DNA of 60,203 bases from positions 1-60,203 of the forward strand of contig NZ_LDRK01000040.1 in assembly GCF_001477055.1 (NCBI RefSeq). The letters run 5' to 3'. The position numbers and the translations under genes were made by a program. Below the pieces are notes generated by a model. The model did no database searches, was not told the origin of the DNA, and saw nothing but the letters and a program-made list of their open reading frames with translations. Of the stretch, positions 36,499 through 48,377 are shown piece by piece; position 1 is the stretch's first letter, and every line of letters starts with the position of its first letter. Source of the DNA: Leucobacter chromiiresistens. Its GTDB lineage: Bacteria > Actinomycetota > Actinomycetes > Actinomycetales > Microbacteriaceae.

Positions 36499-37695
36499 AT
36501 GGTGCTCTCACTCTCTCCCGCCGAGGCGCGTCGCGTCGCGCTCGCAGCGCAGGGCTTCGCGAACGTCGCGCGCATCCGCGCACGCCGCCCCTTCGACGCC
36601 GCTCTGTCGGCGTTGCACGTGCTGCAGATCGACTCGGTGAACGTCTTCGCGCGCAGCCACCACCTCCCCGTCTTCTCGCGGCACGGCGTCTACGATGCGG
36701 CGGCGCTCGATCGGCACCTCTGGGGCAGCGGAGAGTTCACCGAGTACTGGGCGCACGAGGCCGCATTCATCCCGGTGCGGGATCGCCCCTGGTTCGGGTG
36801 GCGCATGGCCGAGCGCAGGGCCCGTGACGAGTCGAACGGCCGAGCCGCTCAGCTCGCGCCCGTCTTGGACCGGGTGCGCGCGCAGCTGGCCGCCGAGGGG
36901 CCGTCGTTCGTGCGCGAACTCGAGCAGGGGCGGCGGGCGAACCGGGGCCCCTGGTGGGACTGGAGCGAGACGAAGCGCGCCGTGGAGACCCTCTTCGCCT
37001 GGGGCGAGGTCGTGTCGGCGGGGCGCGAGGGGTTTCAGCGCCGGTACGCGCTCGCGGAGCAGATTCTGCCCCCGTCGGCGCTCGGCGCCGTACCGACCGC
37101 GGAGGCTCAGCGCGCGCTCGTCGCCCGTGCTGCTCGGTCGCTGGGCGTGGCGACGCTCGCCGACCTGGCCGACTACCACCGCCTGCGAGCCGGGGCGGCC
37201 CGGGCCGCGGTGACGGAGCTCGAGGAGGCGGGGGAGCTCGTGCCGGTCGAGGTGGCGGGGTGGCGCACCGGTGCCGGCAAGCCGGAGCGCGCCTGGATGC
37301 ATCGTGATGCGCGGGTGCCATCGCGCCTCGCCCCCGATGCTCTGCTGACCCCGTTCGACCCGGTGGTCTGGTTCCGCCCGCGGGCGGAGCGCATGTTCGG
37401 ATTCCACTACCGCATCGAGATCTACACGCCGAAGGAGCAGCGGCGGTTCGGGTACTACTGCCTGCCGCTCATGGTCGGCGGCGCCATGGTGGGCCGCATC
37501 GATCTGAAATCCGATCGCGCCGGGCGCGCGCTGCTGGTGCAGGCGGCGTGGCGCGAGCCGAGCGCACCGCGCCGCACGGGGGAGGCGGCGCGCGACCTGC
37601 TCGCCCGTGCCGCCGCGTGGCAGGGACTCGACGAGGTGCGTTGGTCGGGTGCAGGAGATCTGGAGCTGCCGGATCGCTTCGCAGCGGCGTCTTGA
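36499..37695 (+). CDS. YcaQ/AlkX-like winged helix DNA glycosylase family protein
   Basis: A 398-residue HTH_42 protein. The family is made of tandem winged helices and includes YcaQ, which unhooks interstrand DNA crosslinks, and AlkX/AlkZ glycosylases specialised for azinomycin-type lesions. The N-terminal LHVLQIDSVNVFARSHHLPVFSRHG includes the catalytic QxD (Gln-Ile-Asp), and EYWAHEAAFIP is the second signature. The C-terminal FHYRIEIYTPKEQRRFGYYCLPLMVGGAMVGRIDLKSDR is the conserved barrel. TAGCGT at 36487-36492 lies six bases before the ATG. It precedes uvrB but probably has its own promoter. Confidence 0.9.
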   Translation: MVLSLSPAEARRVALAAQGFANVARIRARRPFDAALSALHVLQIDSVNVFARSHHLPVFSRHGVYDAAALDRHLWGSGEFTEYWAHEAAFIPVRDRPWFGWRMAERRARDESNGRAAQLAPVLDRVRAQLAAEGPSFVRELEQGRRANRGPWWDWSETKRAVETLFAWGEVVSAGREGFQRRYALAEQILPPSALGAVPTAEAQRALVARAARSLGVATLADLADYHRLRAGAARAAVTELEEAGELVPVEVAGWRTGAGKPERAWMHRDARVPSRLAPDALLTPFDPVVWFRPRAERMFGFHYRIEIYTPKEQRRFGYYCLPLMVGGAMVGRIDLKSDRAGRALLVQAAWREPSAPRRTGEAARDLLARAAAWQGLDEVRWSGAGDLELPDRFAAAS

Positions 37696-37763
37696 CGCCC
37701 GGAGCGTACGCCCGCCGCGGAACGCTCCCATGAATGTCGGTGGTGCCGAGTACTCTCGGAGAC

Positions 37764-39854
<2,091 letters not shown>

Positions 39855-39859
39855 GACCC

Positions 39860-40693
39860 ATGTACACGGAGCGTGCAGTCGCGGGGCTCGGCGTGATCTG
39901 GCGCGTGGAGCAGCCCGAGGCGCCCGCGCCGGTCGGCGTCAGCTCCACCATCGTCCCCGCGGACGGCTGCGCCGACTTCGTGCTGCGCGGAGACGAATTG
40001 CACATCGCCGGCCCGTCGACGACGTGGATGCGCACGCAGCTCGACGCCCACGGGCCGACCATCGGCATCCGATTCCTCCCCGGGACGGCCGCCGCCGCAC
40101 TGCGGCGACCCGTCGCGGAGCTGCGCGACCTGCTCGTCCCGGCAACGGACGCGGTCGGCGCCGCCGTCGCGGAACGCGTCGCCGGAGCGCTCCGCACGAT
40201 GGCCTCCCCATCGGGTTCCCGAGCGACCGGCCAGATCACGGGCAGGCGGAGCACGCCGGCCGCCGCGGGCGCGCGGCTCGCTGACGACGACCGCGTGCAC
40301 GCGCTCGCGCATGCGATCGGTGCCATCGGACCGATCGAGCGCTCGCTGGAGGGCTGGGCGCGAGCGGCCCTGCGGGGCGCCGATCGTGGGGAGTCGCTCG
40401 GCGCGATCGCGCTTCGGCTCGGCTGGTCGGAACGGCACCTGCACCGCAAGATGCTCGCCGAATTCGGGTACGGGTACGCGGCGCTCCGCCGCCTCCGTCG
40501 CGGTCTGCGCGCTCGGGCCGCAATGCACTCCGGCGCGGCGCTCGCGATCGTCGCAGAACAGTCGGGGTACAGCGACCAATCGCACTTCACGCGGGAGTTC
40601 GCGCGCCTGAACGGCGAGTCGCCGGCCGCGTACCTGCGCTCCCGTCAGACCGGCGGGAGCTCCGAGTCGGGCGATGCGGGGAGCGGGGCGTAG
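39860..40693 (+). CDS. AraC-type helix-turn-helix transcriptional regulator
   Basis: A 277-residue regulator. The N-terminal half has the DUF6597-like pattern (WRVEQPEAPAPVGVSSTIVPADGCADFVLRGDELHIAGPSTTW and IGIRFLPGTAAAALRRP), a probable ligand domain. The C-terminal domain has two helix-turn-helix motifs: LGAIALRLGWSERHLHRKMLAEFGYGYAAL and LAIVAEQSGYSDQSHFTREFARLNGESPAAY. It starts five bases after uvrB and overlaps tail-to-tail by 49 bp with a VOC gene, a common partner of such regulators, which it may control. Confidence 0.9.
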   Translation: MYTERAVAGLGVIWRVEQPEAPAPVGVSSTIVPADGCADFVLRGDELHIAGPSTTWMRTQLDAHGPTIGIRFLPGTAAAALRRPVAELRDLLVPATDAVGAAVAERVAGALRTMASPSGSRATGQITGRRSTPAAAGARLADDDRVHALAHAIGAIGPIERSLEGWARAALRGADRGESLGAIALRLGWSERHLHRKMLAEFGYGYAALRRLRRGLRARAAMHSGAALAIVAEQSGYSDQSHFTREFARLNGESPAAYLRSRQTGGSSESGDAGSGA

Positions 40694-41082
40694 ATGTCGA
40701 CCGTGTTGCCGTCGGGATCCCGCACCGTCGCGTACCGCTGGTCCCAGGGGGCGTCCCAGGGGGCCGTGTGCGCCGCAGCGGGATCGCGTTCGACGAGGGC
40801 GGAGTACGCCGCATCGACATCGGCCGGCGACTCCGCGCTGCACGCGAACCCGATACGGCTCTCGCCCGAGGGGAGCGAGAACCCGGGGGAGAAGGTCTCG
40901 ATCGTGGAGACCGGATCCCACGCCAGCTTCAGGCCGCCCGGCAGCACGACCTCGACGTGGGGGGCGTCATCCAGGCCCTCCGGAATGGCGATGCCGAGGG
41001 ATCGGTAGAAGGCGAGGGACCGAGCGAGATCGGCGGTGACGATGCCGATGAAGTCGAATGTCAGGTGCAGATTCAGATTCAT
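40645..41082 (-). CDS. VOC family (glyoxalase-like) protein
   Basis: A 145-residue vicinal oxygen chelate protein: FDFIGIVTADLARSLAFYRSLGI at the start and YATVRDPDGNTVDIYAPLP at the end, the metal-side strand. Its 3' end overlaps the convergent AraC-type regulator gene by 49 bp. AraC-regulator/VOC pairs are frequent in actinobacteria and often relate to detoxification or drug binding. No substrate can be named. Confidence 0.9.
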   Translation of the reverse strand: MNLNLHLTFDFIGIVTADLARSLAFYRSLGIAIPEGLDDAPHVEVVLPGGLKLAWDPVSTIETFSPGFSLPSGESRIGFACSAESPADVDAAYSALVERDPAAAHTAPWDAPWDQRYATVRDPDGNTVDIYAPLPASPDSELPPV

Positions 41083-41184
41083 GGGGACAGGCTACGTCGC
41101 CCGCGGCTCCCCGGTCTTGCACGAATCGGACAGAGGCGCGCCGCCGCGCTCCGCACTCGTCGCCTCCCGGCTCGGAGCGTCGCG

Positions 41185-41859
41185 CTAGGGGAGCACCACG
41201 TAGCCGTAGCGCTCCGCGATGCGGTTGATCGCGCCGGTGAGCTCGTCGCGATCGAGGCGGAGCTGCGCCAGCGGGTGCCGCGGCAGCGCGTCCAACGCCG
41301 GGCTCCACAGCGCGACCACCCGCGCCGAGGGCACGACCGAGGATGCGGAGATCACGCCGTCGAGGCCCGGGTATCTCGTGCGGATCGCGCGCGCCCAGGC
41401 GCGCGACGCCATGCGATCGCCCGACGAGATCGCCCCGTTGCCTCCGGCGACCGCCACCCAGTCGCTGTCGCTGAGGTCGAGCAGCCGCAGGGCGCGGGTG
41501 CTCTCGAATACGGCGAGCGTCGGGTCGCCGCTCGAGCGGCGCACGATGCGCGTCGCCTGGAATACTTCGAGCAGGCAGGCGGCGAACGCTGACGCCGTGT
41601 CCTGCTCCGCGTCCGCCTGCTCGAGCACCGCGTAGAGCACGCCCTCGTCCGGAGATTCGGCGGGCGGTTCCGGGTGCGGATCGAATCGCGCATCGAGTGG
41701 TCCGTAGGTGCGGAAGGAGTGCCACGCCGCCGGGTGCGGGCCTCCCGCACGGAAGACGCGCGCCAGAGCGGTGCCGCTCCGCACCTCGCGCACCCAGCCC
41801 GCATCGTTGCCGAGATCGGGGAACGCGGCCGCGTCCGGTGGCGGCAGGAATTCGCTCAC
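41185..41859 (-). CDS. RES domain toxin (NAD+-degrading family)
   Basis: A 224-residue protein with the RES pattern: ALARVFRAGGPHPAAWHSFRTYGPLDARFD (basic residues of the pocket, Arg34 and Arg58), GVLYAVLEQADAEQ (Tyr76), then helices ASAFAACLLEVFQ and the later GDRMASRAWARAIRTRYPGLDGVISASS. RES toxins such as MbcT and ParT degrade NAD+ or ADP-ribosylate targets. The GTG start overlaps the antitoxin stop (GTGA), the standard antitoxin-first order. The length is longer than minimal RES toxins (about 150-190). Confidence 0.88.
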   Translation of the reverse strand: MSEFLPPPDAAAFPDLGNDAGWVREVRSGTALARVFRAGGPHPAAWHSFRTYGPLDARFDPHPEPPAESPDEGVLYAVLEQADAEQDTASAFAACLLEVFQATRIVRRSSGDPTLAVFESTRALRLLDLSDSDWVAVAGGNGAISSGDRMASRAWARAIRTRYPGLDGVISASSVVPSARVVALWSPALDALPRHPLAQLRLDRDELTGAINRIAERYGYVVLP

Positions 41860-42491
41860 GGGAGCCGGTGCAGCGCGTCGTCGACGGCCGCTGCCGCCGC
41901 CGACGGGTCGCCGCCCTGCGCCAGCCACTCGAACGGGGCGAGCTCCTCGCCTTCGGTCACCAGCGCGGGCGACGGCGACGTCAGCACGCGCTCCGCGAAC
42001 AGCAGCGGGGTGCCGTGCGGAATCGCAGTCGCAACGGCGGCCCATCCCGGAACCTCCCGGTCCTCCGGGAACTGGAAGCGGGGAAGGTGCCAGCCGTCGC
42101 TCCGGCGTTGCGCGAGCAGCGTGCCCGCCGCGCAGCGCTGACGCACCCGTGCAGGCGTCACCCCGAGCATCTCCGCCGCTTCGGCGACCGACGCGCTGCG
42201 GTCGGCGAGAGCCCGGTCGGCGAGCAGGCCCTGCGCGGTGGCCCGCAGCGCATCGGGTGCGCGCAGCCCGCCCTCGGACATGCCGAAGCGCCCGAGTGCC
42301 GACACCTCGGTCTCCGTCAACGTGCGCGTGTCGGCGTGCTGATGCGCGAGCAGCGTCGAGAGCAGGGTCTCCGCCGAGTCCATCCGCTCGGCGTCGAGGT
42401 GCGTCACCAGGTCGAGCAGCCGCGCCCGGGCGGCACCGGTCCGCTGCGGGGCGGGAGCCGCAGCGGCGGGGGTGAGGTGCGCGATCGACAT
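41856..42491 (-). CDS. Probable antitoxin partner of the RES toxin, with excisionase-like HTH
   Basis: A 211-residue protein directly upstream of, and coupled to, the RES gene. Residues 101-140 (SVAEAAEMLGVTPARVRQRC, then LLAQRRSDGWHLPRFQF) form a MerR/excisionase-like helix-turn-helix with a wing. The C-terminal APFEWLAQGGDPSAAAAAVDDAL resembles the end of MbcA/ParS/Xre (DUF2384-like) antitoxins, which plugs the toxin active site. The usual Xre N-terminus is replaced. ATG 42491 is preferred because AAAGGA lies five bases upstream. It probably represses its own promoter, which faces uvrA. Confidence 0.8.
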   Translation of the reverse strand: MSIAHLTPAAAAPAPQRTGAARARLLDLVTHLDAERMDSAETLLSTLLAHQHADTRTLTETEVSALGRFGMSEGGLRAPDALRATAQGLLADRALADRSASVAEAAEMLGVTPARVRQRCAAGTLLAQRRSDGWHLPRFQFPEDREVPGWAAVATAIPHGTPLLFAERVLTSPSPALVTEGEELAPFEWLAQGGDPSAAAAAVDDALHRLP

Positions 42492-42517
42492 GACGATCCT
42501 TTCGTTTCCTTTCATCA

Positions 42518-42523
42518 ATAGTA
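42518..42523 (-). promoter_or_regulatory. -10 hexamer of the toxin-antitoxin operon
   Basis: TACTAT on the minus strand, about 27 bases before the antitoxin start and so leaving room for its ribosome site. It lies between that gene and the divergent uvrA promoter. Confidence 0.6.
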
Positions 42524-42566
42524 CCCGATAATCCGCCGGAGGCGGGGTGCGCTCCTGGCGAAAGTC

Positions 42567-42582
42567 TCGTAGGTATGTTCGA
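42567..42582. promoter_or_regulatory. LexA-like SOS box upstream of uvrA
   Basis: TCGTAGGTATGTTCGA agrees with the actinobacterial SOS consensus (TCGAAC-N4-GTTCGA) at the complete right half and most of the left. It covers the -35 region of uvrA and lies about 45 bp upstream of the toxin-antitoxin -10. Confidence 0.7.
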
Positions 42583-42601
42583 ATTCGCGGCGCGCACCGC
42601 G

Positions 42602-42607
42602 TAGAAT
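42602..42607 (+). promoter_or_regulatory. -10 hexamer of uvrA
   Basis: TAGAAT ends six bases before the GTG start of uvrA, with TTCGAA at 42578-42583 as the possible -35 (18-bp spacer). Transcription should start at or beside the start codon. Confidence 0.75.
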
Positions 42608-42613
42608 GAGCCG

Positions 42614-45520
42614 GTGACTTCGAAGCACTCCACCCCCATCCGGTCCTCCGCAGCGCACGCCCAGATCAGCGTCCAGGGCGCCCGCGTGCACAACCTGCAG
42701 AACGTCGACCTCGCGATTCCCCGCGACTCGATGGTCGTGTTCACCGGACTCTCGGGCAGCGGCAAGTCGAGCCTCGCGTTCGACACGATCTTCGCCGAGG
42801 GGCAGCGCCGATACGTCGAGTCGCTCAGCGCGTACGCCCGCCAGTTCCTCGGGCAGGTCGACCGGCCCGACGTCGACTTCATCGAAGGGCTCAGCCCGGC
42901 GGTCTCCATCGATCAGAAGTCGACGAACCGCAACCCGCGATCCACCGTGGGCACGATCACCGAGATCTACGACTACATGCGCCTCCTCTGGGCGCGCGTC
43001 GGGGTGCCGCACTGCGCCGTCTGCGGTGAGCGTATCGAGGCGCAGACGGTGCAGCAGATCGCCGATCGACTCATGGGTCTCGAGGAGCGGACGCGCTACC
43101 AGGTGCTCGCCCCCGTCGTCAGCAAGAAGAAGGGGGAGTTCGTCGACCTTTTCCAGGATCTCGCCGCCAGCGGCTACTCGCGCGCGATCGTCGACGGCGA
43201 CATGATCCAGCTCTCCGACCCGCCGAAGCTCAAGAAGCAGGTGAAGCACGACATCTCGGTCGTGATCGACCGACTCGTCGCGGGCCCCGAGATCCTCGGC
43301 AGGCTCACCGATTCGCTCGAGACGGCGCTGCGCCTCGCCGGCGGCATCGTCTCCGTCGACTTCGTCGACCGCGACGCGAAGGCCGAGGACCGCGTGCAGC
43401 AGTTCTCGGAGCAGCTCTCCTGCCCGAACCAGCACCCCGTGCAGCTCACCGAGATCGAGCCGCGCACCTTCTCCTTCAACGCGCCGTTCGGCGCGTGCCC
43501 CGTGTGCTCGGGGCTCGGCACCAGCATGTCGGTGGACGAGGACCTCGTGCTCGGCGACCCGGAGCTCTCGATCGCCGAGGGCGTCATCGTGCCGTGGACC
43601 AGTCAGGGCAAGAGCCTCTACCAGTACTACGAGAAGCTGCTGGTGGGCCTCTCCGACGACCTCGGGTTCTCGCTGAAGACCGCGTGGTCGGACCTGCCCG
43701 AGGCCGTGCAGCAGGCCGTGCTCCACGGCAACGACTTCAAGGTCAACGTGCGCTGGCGCAATCGCTTCGGCCGCGAGGTGAAGTACTCATCGGGGTTCGA
43801 GGGTGTGATCCCGTTCATCGAGCGCCAGTACGCGGAGGCGGAGTCCGACGCGAAGCGGGATCGCTGGTCCGAGTTCCTCCGCGAGGTGCCCTGCAGCGCC
43901 TGCAACGGCCAGCGGCTCAAGCCGGAGGTGCTCGCGGTGACCGTGAACGGCCGCTCGATCGCCGCGGTCGGCGAGTTCAGCCTGCTCGACGCGAAGGGCT
44001 TCTTCGACGACGTCGAGCTCACCGAGCGGGAGGCGAAGATCGCGGCGCAGGTGCTGCGCGAGATCCGGCTGCGGTTCGACTTCCTCATCGAGGTGGGCCT
44101 CGGGTACCTCACACTGGCACGCGCAGCCGGCACGCTGTCCGGCGGCGAGGCGCAGCGCATCCGTCTCGCGACGCAGATCGGCTCCGGCCTCACCGGGGTG
44201 CTCTACGTGCTCGACGAGCCGAGCATCGGGCTGCATCAACGCGACAATCGCCGGCTCATCGAGACGCTCATCAAGCTGCGCGACCTCGGCAACACCCTCA
44301 TCGTCGTGGAGCACGACGAGGAGACGATCGAGGCCGCCGACTGGATCGTCGACATCGGCCCCGGCGCGGGCGTGCAGGGCGGCACCGTCGTCCACTCGGG
44401 CCACTACGAGGACCTGCTGCGCAACCGCGAATCGCTGACCGGCGACTACCTCGCCGGTCGTCGCAGCATCGAGACGCCGAAGCGCCGCCGCAAGCGGGAT
44501 CGCAAGCGGGAGCTGAAGGTCGTGGGCGCGCGCTCGAACAACCTGCGCAACGTCGACGCGACGTTCCCGCTCGGGGTCATGACCGCCGTGACGGGCGTCT
44601 CCGGCTCGGGCAAGTCGACGCTCGTCAACGACATCCTGTACCGCGTGCTCGCCAATCAGCTCAACGGGGCGCGCCTCGTGCCGGGCAAGCACACCCGCGT
44701 CACCGGACTCGAGCACCTCGACAAGGTGGTGCACGTCGATCAGGCTCCGATCGGTCGCACGCCCCGCTCGAACCCGGCCACGTACACGGGCGTGTTCGAC
44801 AAGATCCGCAATCTGTTCGCAGAGACCCAGGAGGCGAAGACGCGCGGCTACCTCCCCGGCCGCTTCAGCTTCAACGTGAAGGGCGGCCGCTGCGAGGCGT
44901 GCTCGGGTGACGGCACGCTGAAGATCGAGATGAACTTCCTCCCCGACGTGTATGTCGCCTGCGAGGTCTGCGGCGGTTCGCGGTACAACCGCGAGACGCT
45001 GCAGGTGCGGTACAAGGGCAAGAACATCTCGGAGGTGCTCGAGATGCCCATCGCCGAGGCGGAGCAGTTCTTCGAACCGATCTCGTCGATCCACCGCTAC
45101 ATGAAGACGCTGGTGGATGTGGGCCTCGGCTACGTGCGCCTCGGGCAGAGCGCGACGACCCTCTCAGGGGGCGAGGCGCAGCGGGTGAAGCTCGCGACCG
45201 AACTCCAGAAGCGCTCGAACGGACGCAGCATCTACGTGCTCGACGAGCCCACCACCGGTCTCCACTTTGAGGACGTGCGCAAGCTGCTCCTCGTGCTCAA
45301 CGGACTCGTCGACAAGGGCAACACGGTCATCACGATCGAGCACAATCTCGATGTGATCCGCAGCGCGGACTGGGTCATCGACCTCGGCCCGGAAGGCGGC
45401 TCCGGCGGCGGGATGATCGTCGCCGAGGGCACCCCCGAGCAGCTGGTCGACGCGGAGGGCAGTCACACGGGCCAGTTCCTCAACGAGGTGCTGAACGGCC
45501 GGGCGAAAGCGTCCGCTTGA
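42614..45520 (+). CDS. uvrA: Excinuclease ABC subunit UvrA
   Basis: A 968-residue DNA damage sensor with two ABC ATPase halves. The first Walker A is GLSGSGKSS (near residue 45) and the second GVSGSGKST (near 660). The two signatures are [21 protein letters not shown] and [15 protein letters not shown]. Zinc modules include [20 protein letters not shown] and the diagnostic CEACSGDG...[10 protein letters not shown]. It loads UvrB at lesions. The message is probably leaderless and LexA-controlled. uvrC starts in its last four bases. Confidence 0.98.
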   Translation: MTSKHSTPIRSSAAHAQISVQGARVHNLQNVDLAIPRDSMVVFTGLSGSGKSSLAFDTIFAEGQRRYVESLSAYARQFLGQVDRPDVDFIEGLSPAVSIDQKSTNRNPRSTVGTITEIYDYMRLLWARVGVPHCAVCGERIEAQTVQQIADRLMGLEERTRYQVLAPVVSKKKGEFVDLFQDLAASGYSRAIVDGDMIQLSDPPKLKKQVKHDISVVIDRLVAGPEILGRLTDSLETALRLAGGIVSVDFVDRDAKAEDRVQQFSEQLSCPNQHPVQLTEIEPRTFSFNAPFGACPVCSGLGTSMSVDEDLVLGDPELSIAEGVIVPWTSQGKSLYQYYEKLLVGLSDDLGFSLKTAWSDLPEAVQQAVLHGNDFKVNVRWRNRFGREVKYSSGFEGVIPFIERQYAEAESDAKRDRWSEFLREVPCSACNGQRLKPEVLAVTVNGRSIAAVGEFSLLDAKGFFDDVELTEREAKIAAQVLREIRLRFDFLIEVGLGYLTLARAAGTLSGGEAQRIRLATQIGSGLTGVLYVLDEPSIGLHQRDNRRLIETLIKLRDLGNTLIVVEHDEETIEAADWIVDIGPGAGVQGGTVVHSGHYEDLLRNRESLTGDYLAGRRSIETPKRRRKRDRKRELKVVGARSNNLRNVDATFPLGVMTAVTGVSGSGKSTLVNDILYRVLANQLNGARLVPGKHTRVTGLEHLDKVVHVDQAPIGRTPRSNPATYTGVFDKIRNLFAETQEAKTRGYLPGRFSFNVKGGRCEACSGDGTLKIEMNFLPDVYVACEVCGGSRYNRETLQVRYKGKNISEVLEMPIAEAEQFFEPISSIHRYMKTLVDVGLGYVRLGQSATTLSGGEAQRVKLATELQKRSNGRSIYVLDEPTTGLHFEDVRKLLLVLNGLVDKGNTVITIEHNLDVIRSADWVIDLGPEGGSGGGMIVAEGTPEQLVDAEGSHTGQFLNEVLNGRAKASA

Positions 45521-47445
45521 ACGCCTCGGATCATCGCGCGTCATTCCGCCCGGCGCAGGGGGAGATTCCCACCTCGCCGGGCGTGTACCGCTTCAGCGAC
45601 CGGCACGGGCGCGTGCTGTACATAGGCAAGGCGAAGAATCTGCGGGCCCGCCTCGCGAACTACTTCCAGCCGATGCACTCGCTCATGCCGCGCACCCGCA
45701 CAATGCTGTCGATCGCGGCGAAGCTCGATTGGACGGTCGTCGCGACCGACACCGAATCGCTCGTGCTCGAGCACACCTGGATCACCGAGTACAAGCCGCC
45801 CTTCAACGTGCAGTTCAAGGACGACAAGACGTACCCCTATCTCGCGGTGACCCTGCGCGAGGAGGCGCCCCGACTGGTGATCACGCGCAACGAGCGCATC
45901 CGCGGTGCACGCTACTTCGGCCCCTACCCGAAGGTGTGGGCCCTGCGCGAGACGACGGCCCTGCTGCAGCAGGCCTTTCCCATCCGCACCTGCAACGACG
46001 CGGACTACCAGCGCGCGATGAGTTCGGGCAAACCCTGCCTCGCCGGTCAGATCGGCCGGTGCAGCGGCCCGTGCTCGCAGAAGCTCACCATCGAGGAGCA
46101 TCGCGCACGCGTCGGCGAACTGGTCTCGTTCCTCGGCGGGAGCGACACCAGCCACCTCAAAGCACTGCAGCGCGCCATGCGCGAAGCCGCGGCCGACCAG
46201 CGATACGAGGACGCGGCCCGCCTGCGCGATCAGGCGCAGGCGGTGGAGCACGTCATGGAGAAGAACGCAGTCGTGCTCGGCCTCGACGTGAACCTCGACG
46301 TGTTCGGGCTCCGGTCGGACGAGCTCGCGGCCGCCGCCCACCAGTTCATCATCCGGGGCGGGCGGATCCGCGGCGAACGCAGCTGGATCGTCGACGTCGA
46401 GCTCGACGACTCCCCGGAGACGCTGCTCGAGCAGGTGCTGCAGTCGGCCTACGAGGGCGAGCGGGAGCCGCCGCCGCAGATCCTCGTCCCGCAGCTCCCC
46501 GCCAATGCGCCGGCGCTCGAGGAGGCGCTCGGCGCACGGCGGCCGCGACGCGGGCGCGTGCGCGTGCGCATTCCCGAGCGCGGCGACAAGGTGCAGCTGA
46601 TGGACCGGGCGATGCGGAACGCGGGGGAGCACCTGATCCGCCACAAGTTGAAGCGGGCGGCGGACCTCACGGCCCGGACGGACGCGCTGGCGGAGCTGCA
46701 GCGCGCGCTCGGCATGGACGAGGCCCCGCTGCGGATCGAGTGCATCGACGTGTCGCATCTGCAGGGCACGGGCGTGGTGGCTTCGCTGGTGGTGTTCGAG
46801 GACGGACTCCCCGCGAAGGGCGCCTACCGCAAGTACCGCATCGAGCAGACCACCGACGACACCGACTCCATCCATCAGGTCGTCTCACGCCGCGCCGCGC
46901 AGCTCAACGCAGCTCGAGAGGCGGGCGAGCAGCCGACGGGCGTCTACCGCGATCGCCCGCAGCTCCTCATCGTGGACGGCGGCGAGCCGCAGGTGAAGGC
47001 GGCCGCGCGCGCCCTGAGCGAGGCCGGCATCACCGACATCGCGCTCTGCGGCATCGCGAAGCGTCTCGAGGAGATCTGGCTGCCCGGCGATCCCTTCCCG
47101 GTGATCCTGCCCCGCACGAGCGAAGCGCTCTTCCTCGTGCAGCGCGTGCGCGACGAAGCGCACCGGTTCGCGATCACCTTCCAACGCCAACGGCGAAGCA
47201 CGTCGATCTCGAGCCGACTCTCGGAGATTCCCGGGCTCGGCCCCAAACGCGTGCAGGCGCTGCTCAAGTACTTCGGCTCCGTCGCGCGTCTGCGCGCCGC
47301 CTCACTCGCGGAGCTCGCCGCGGCGCCCGGAGTGGGTCCGAAACTGGGGGAGCAGATCCTCGCCCATCTGCAATCCGACTCGGGGGCGGGCGCTAAGCTA
47401 GGAGCTCAGGTGGAAGCGGAGCAGGGAGAGGAACTCGGCGCATGA
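45517..47445 (+). CDS. uvrC: Excinuclease ABC subunit UvrC
   Basis: A 642-residue dual-incision nuclease. The N-terminal GIY-YIG domain ([31 protein letters not shown]) makes the 3' cut. The UvrB-binding UVR segment is around [26 protein letters not shown]. The central RNase H-like domain ([23 protein letters not shown]) makes the 5' cut, and the C-terminal helix-hairpin-helix pair is [18 protein letters not shown] and [13 protein letters not shown]. The start is TTG within the uvrA stop (TTGA). rapZ overlaps its end by four bases. Confidence 0.97.
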   Translation: MNASDHRASFRPAQGEIPTSPGVYRFSDRHGRVLYIGKAKNLRARLANYFQPMHSLMPRTRTMLSIAAKLDWTVVATDTESLVLEHTWITEYKPPFNVQFKDDKTYPYLAVTLREEAPRLVITRNERIRGARYFGPYPKVWALRETTALLQQAFPIRTCNDADYQRAMSSGKPCLAGQIGRCSGPCSQKLTIEEHRARVGELVSFLGGSDTSHLKALQRAMREAAADQRYEDAARLRDQAQAVEHVMEKNAVVLGLDVNLDVFGLRSDELAAAAHQFIIRGGRIRGERSWIVDVELDDSPETLLEQVLQSAYEGEREPPPQILVPQLPANAPALEEALGARRPRRGRVRVRIPERGDKVQLMDRAMRNAGEHLIRHKLKRAADLTARTDALAELQRALGMDEAPLRIECIDVSHLQGTGVVASLVVFEDGLPAKGAYRKYRIEQTTDDTDSIHQVVSRRAAQLNAAREAGEQPTGVYRDRPQLLIVDGGEPQVKAAARALSEAGITDIALCGIAKRLEEIWLPGDPFPVILPRTSEALFLVQRVRDEAHRFAITFQRQRRSTSISSRLSEIPGLGPKRVQALLKYFGSVARLRAASLAELAAAPGVGPKLGEQILAHLQSDSGAGAKLGAQVEAEQGEELGA

Positions 47446-48320
47446 ACGACGCGGCATCCCAGCAGGAGATTCTCATCGTCACGGGAATGTCCGGAGCGGG
47501 CCGCAGTACCGTCGCGAATACGCTCGAGGATCTGGGCTGGTACGTCGTCGACAACCTCCCGCTGCCCATGTTGAAGACGCTCGCCGACATGGCGGACCGA
47601 TCGGGCGGTGCACTGCCGCGCATCGTGGCGGTCGTCGACGTGCGGGGCCGCGATCTGTTCGCCGACATCCAGGCCACCGTCGACGAGCTGCGCGACAACG
47701 CGACCGTCCGCGTCGTGTTCCTCGACGCCACCGATGAGATCCTCGTGCGGCGCTACGAATCCGTGCGCCGCCCGCACCCGCTGCAGGGCGACGACCGCAG
47801 CCTGCTCGACGGCATCCGCCTCGAGCGCGAGCGGCTGCAGGAGCTGCGGGCATCGTGCGACGTCGTCATCGACACCTCCCGGTACAACGTGCACGACCTG
47901 TCGACGGCGACGCGAGAGCTGTTCTCCGACGACAACACTCCCGGGCTGCAGCTCTCGGTGTCGAGTTTCGGCTTCAAGTACGGCGCACCGACCGACGTCG
48001 ATCTCATGGTCGACATGCGCTTCCTCCCGAACCCGTTCTGGGAACCCGAGCTCCGCGCACTGACGGGCGTCGACCCGGAGGTCAAGGAGTACGTGCTCGG
48101 CCGCGAGGGCGCCGCCGAGTTCCTCGACCACTACGTCGCCGCGCTCACCCCGGTGCTCGCCGGGTTCCAGCGCGAGAACAAACGGCACGCGTCGCTCGCG
48201 GTAGGATGCACCGGCGGCAAGCACCGCTCGGTGGCCACCGCCCGAGAGCTCGCCGATCGTCTCGCCGGGCTTCCCGGCGTCAGCGTGAGCCTGCGTCACC
48301 GCGACCTCGGTCGCGAGTAG
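47442..48320 (+). CDS. rapZ: RNase adapter RapZ / YvcJ family P-loop protein
   Basis: A 292-residue nucleotide-binding protein. Walker A is GMSGAGRS (residues 15-22), VDNLPLPML follows, and the C-terminal domain includes FGFKYGAPTDVDLMVDMRFLPNPFW and the signature GCTGGKHRSV. In E. coli RapZ senses glucosamine-6-phosphate and directs sRNA decay; in Gram-positives YvcJ has GTPase and ATPase activity with a less clear role. The ATGA overlap couples it to uvrC. yvcK, normally next, is missing. A palindrome starts at its stop codon. Confidence 0.93.
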   Translation: MNDAASQQEILIVTGMSGAGRSTVANTLEDLGWYVVDNLPLPMLKTLADMADRSGGALPRIVAVVDVRGRDLFADIQATVDELRDNATVRVVFLDATDEILVRRYESVRRPHPLQGDDRSLLDGIRLERERLQELRASCDVVIDTSRYNVHDLSTATRELFSDDNTPGLQLSVSSFGFKYGAPTDVDLMVDMRFLPNPFWEPELRALTGVDPEVKEYVLGREGAAEFLDHYVAALTPVLAGFQRENKRHASLAVGCTGGKHRSVATARELADRLAGLPGVSVSLRHRDLGRE

Positions 48321-48340
48321 TCGACGCTTCGCGCGTCGAC
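48320..48340. repeat. Palindrome at the stop codon of rapZ
   Basis: Arms GTCGACGC and GCGTCGAC flank TTCGC. It starts on the last base of the rapZ stop codon. It could act as a weak terminator or be a relative of the palindromes in the dgt and ruvC repeats; only the ACGC...GCGT core is shared. Confidence 0.6.
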
Positions 48341-48377
48341 CGATTCACTGAAACACCCTCTCCGAAAGGACCCATTC

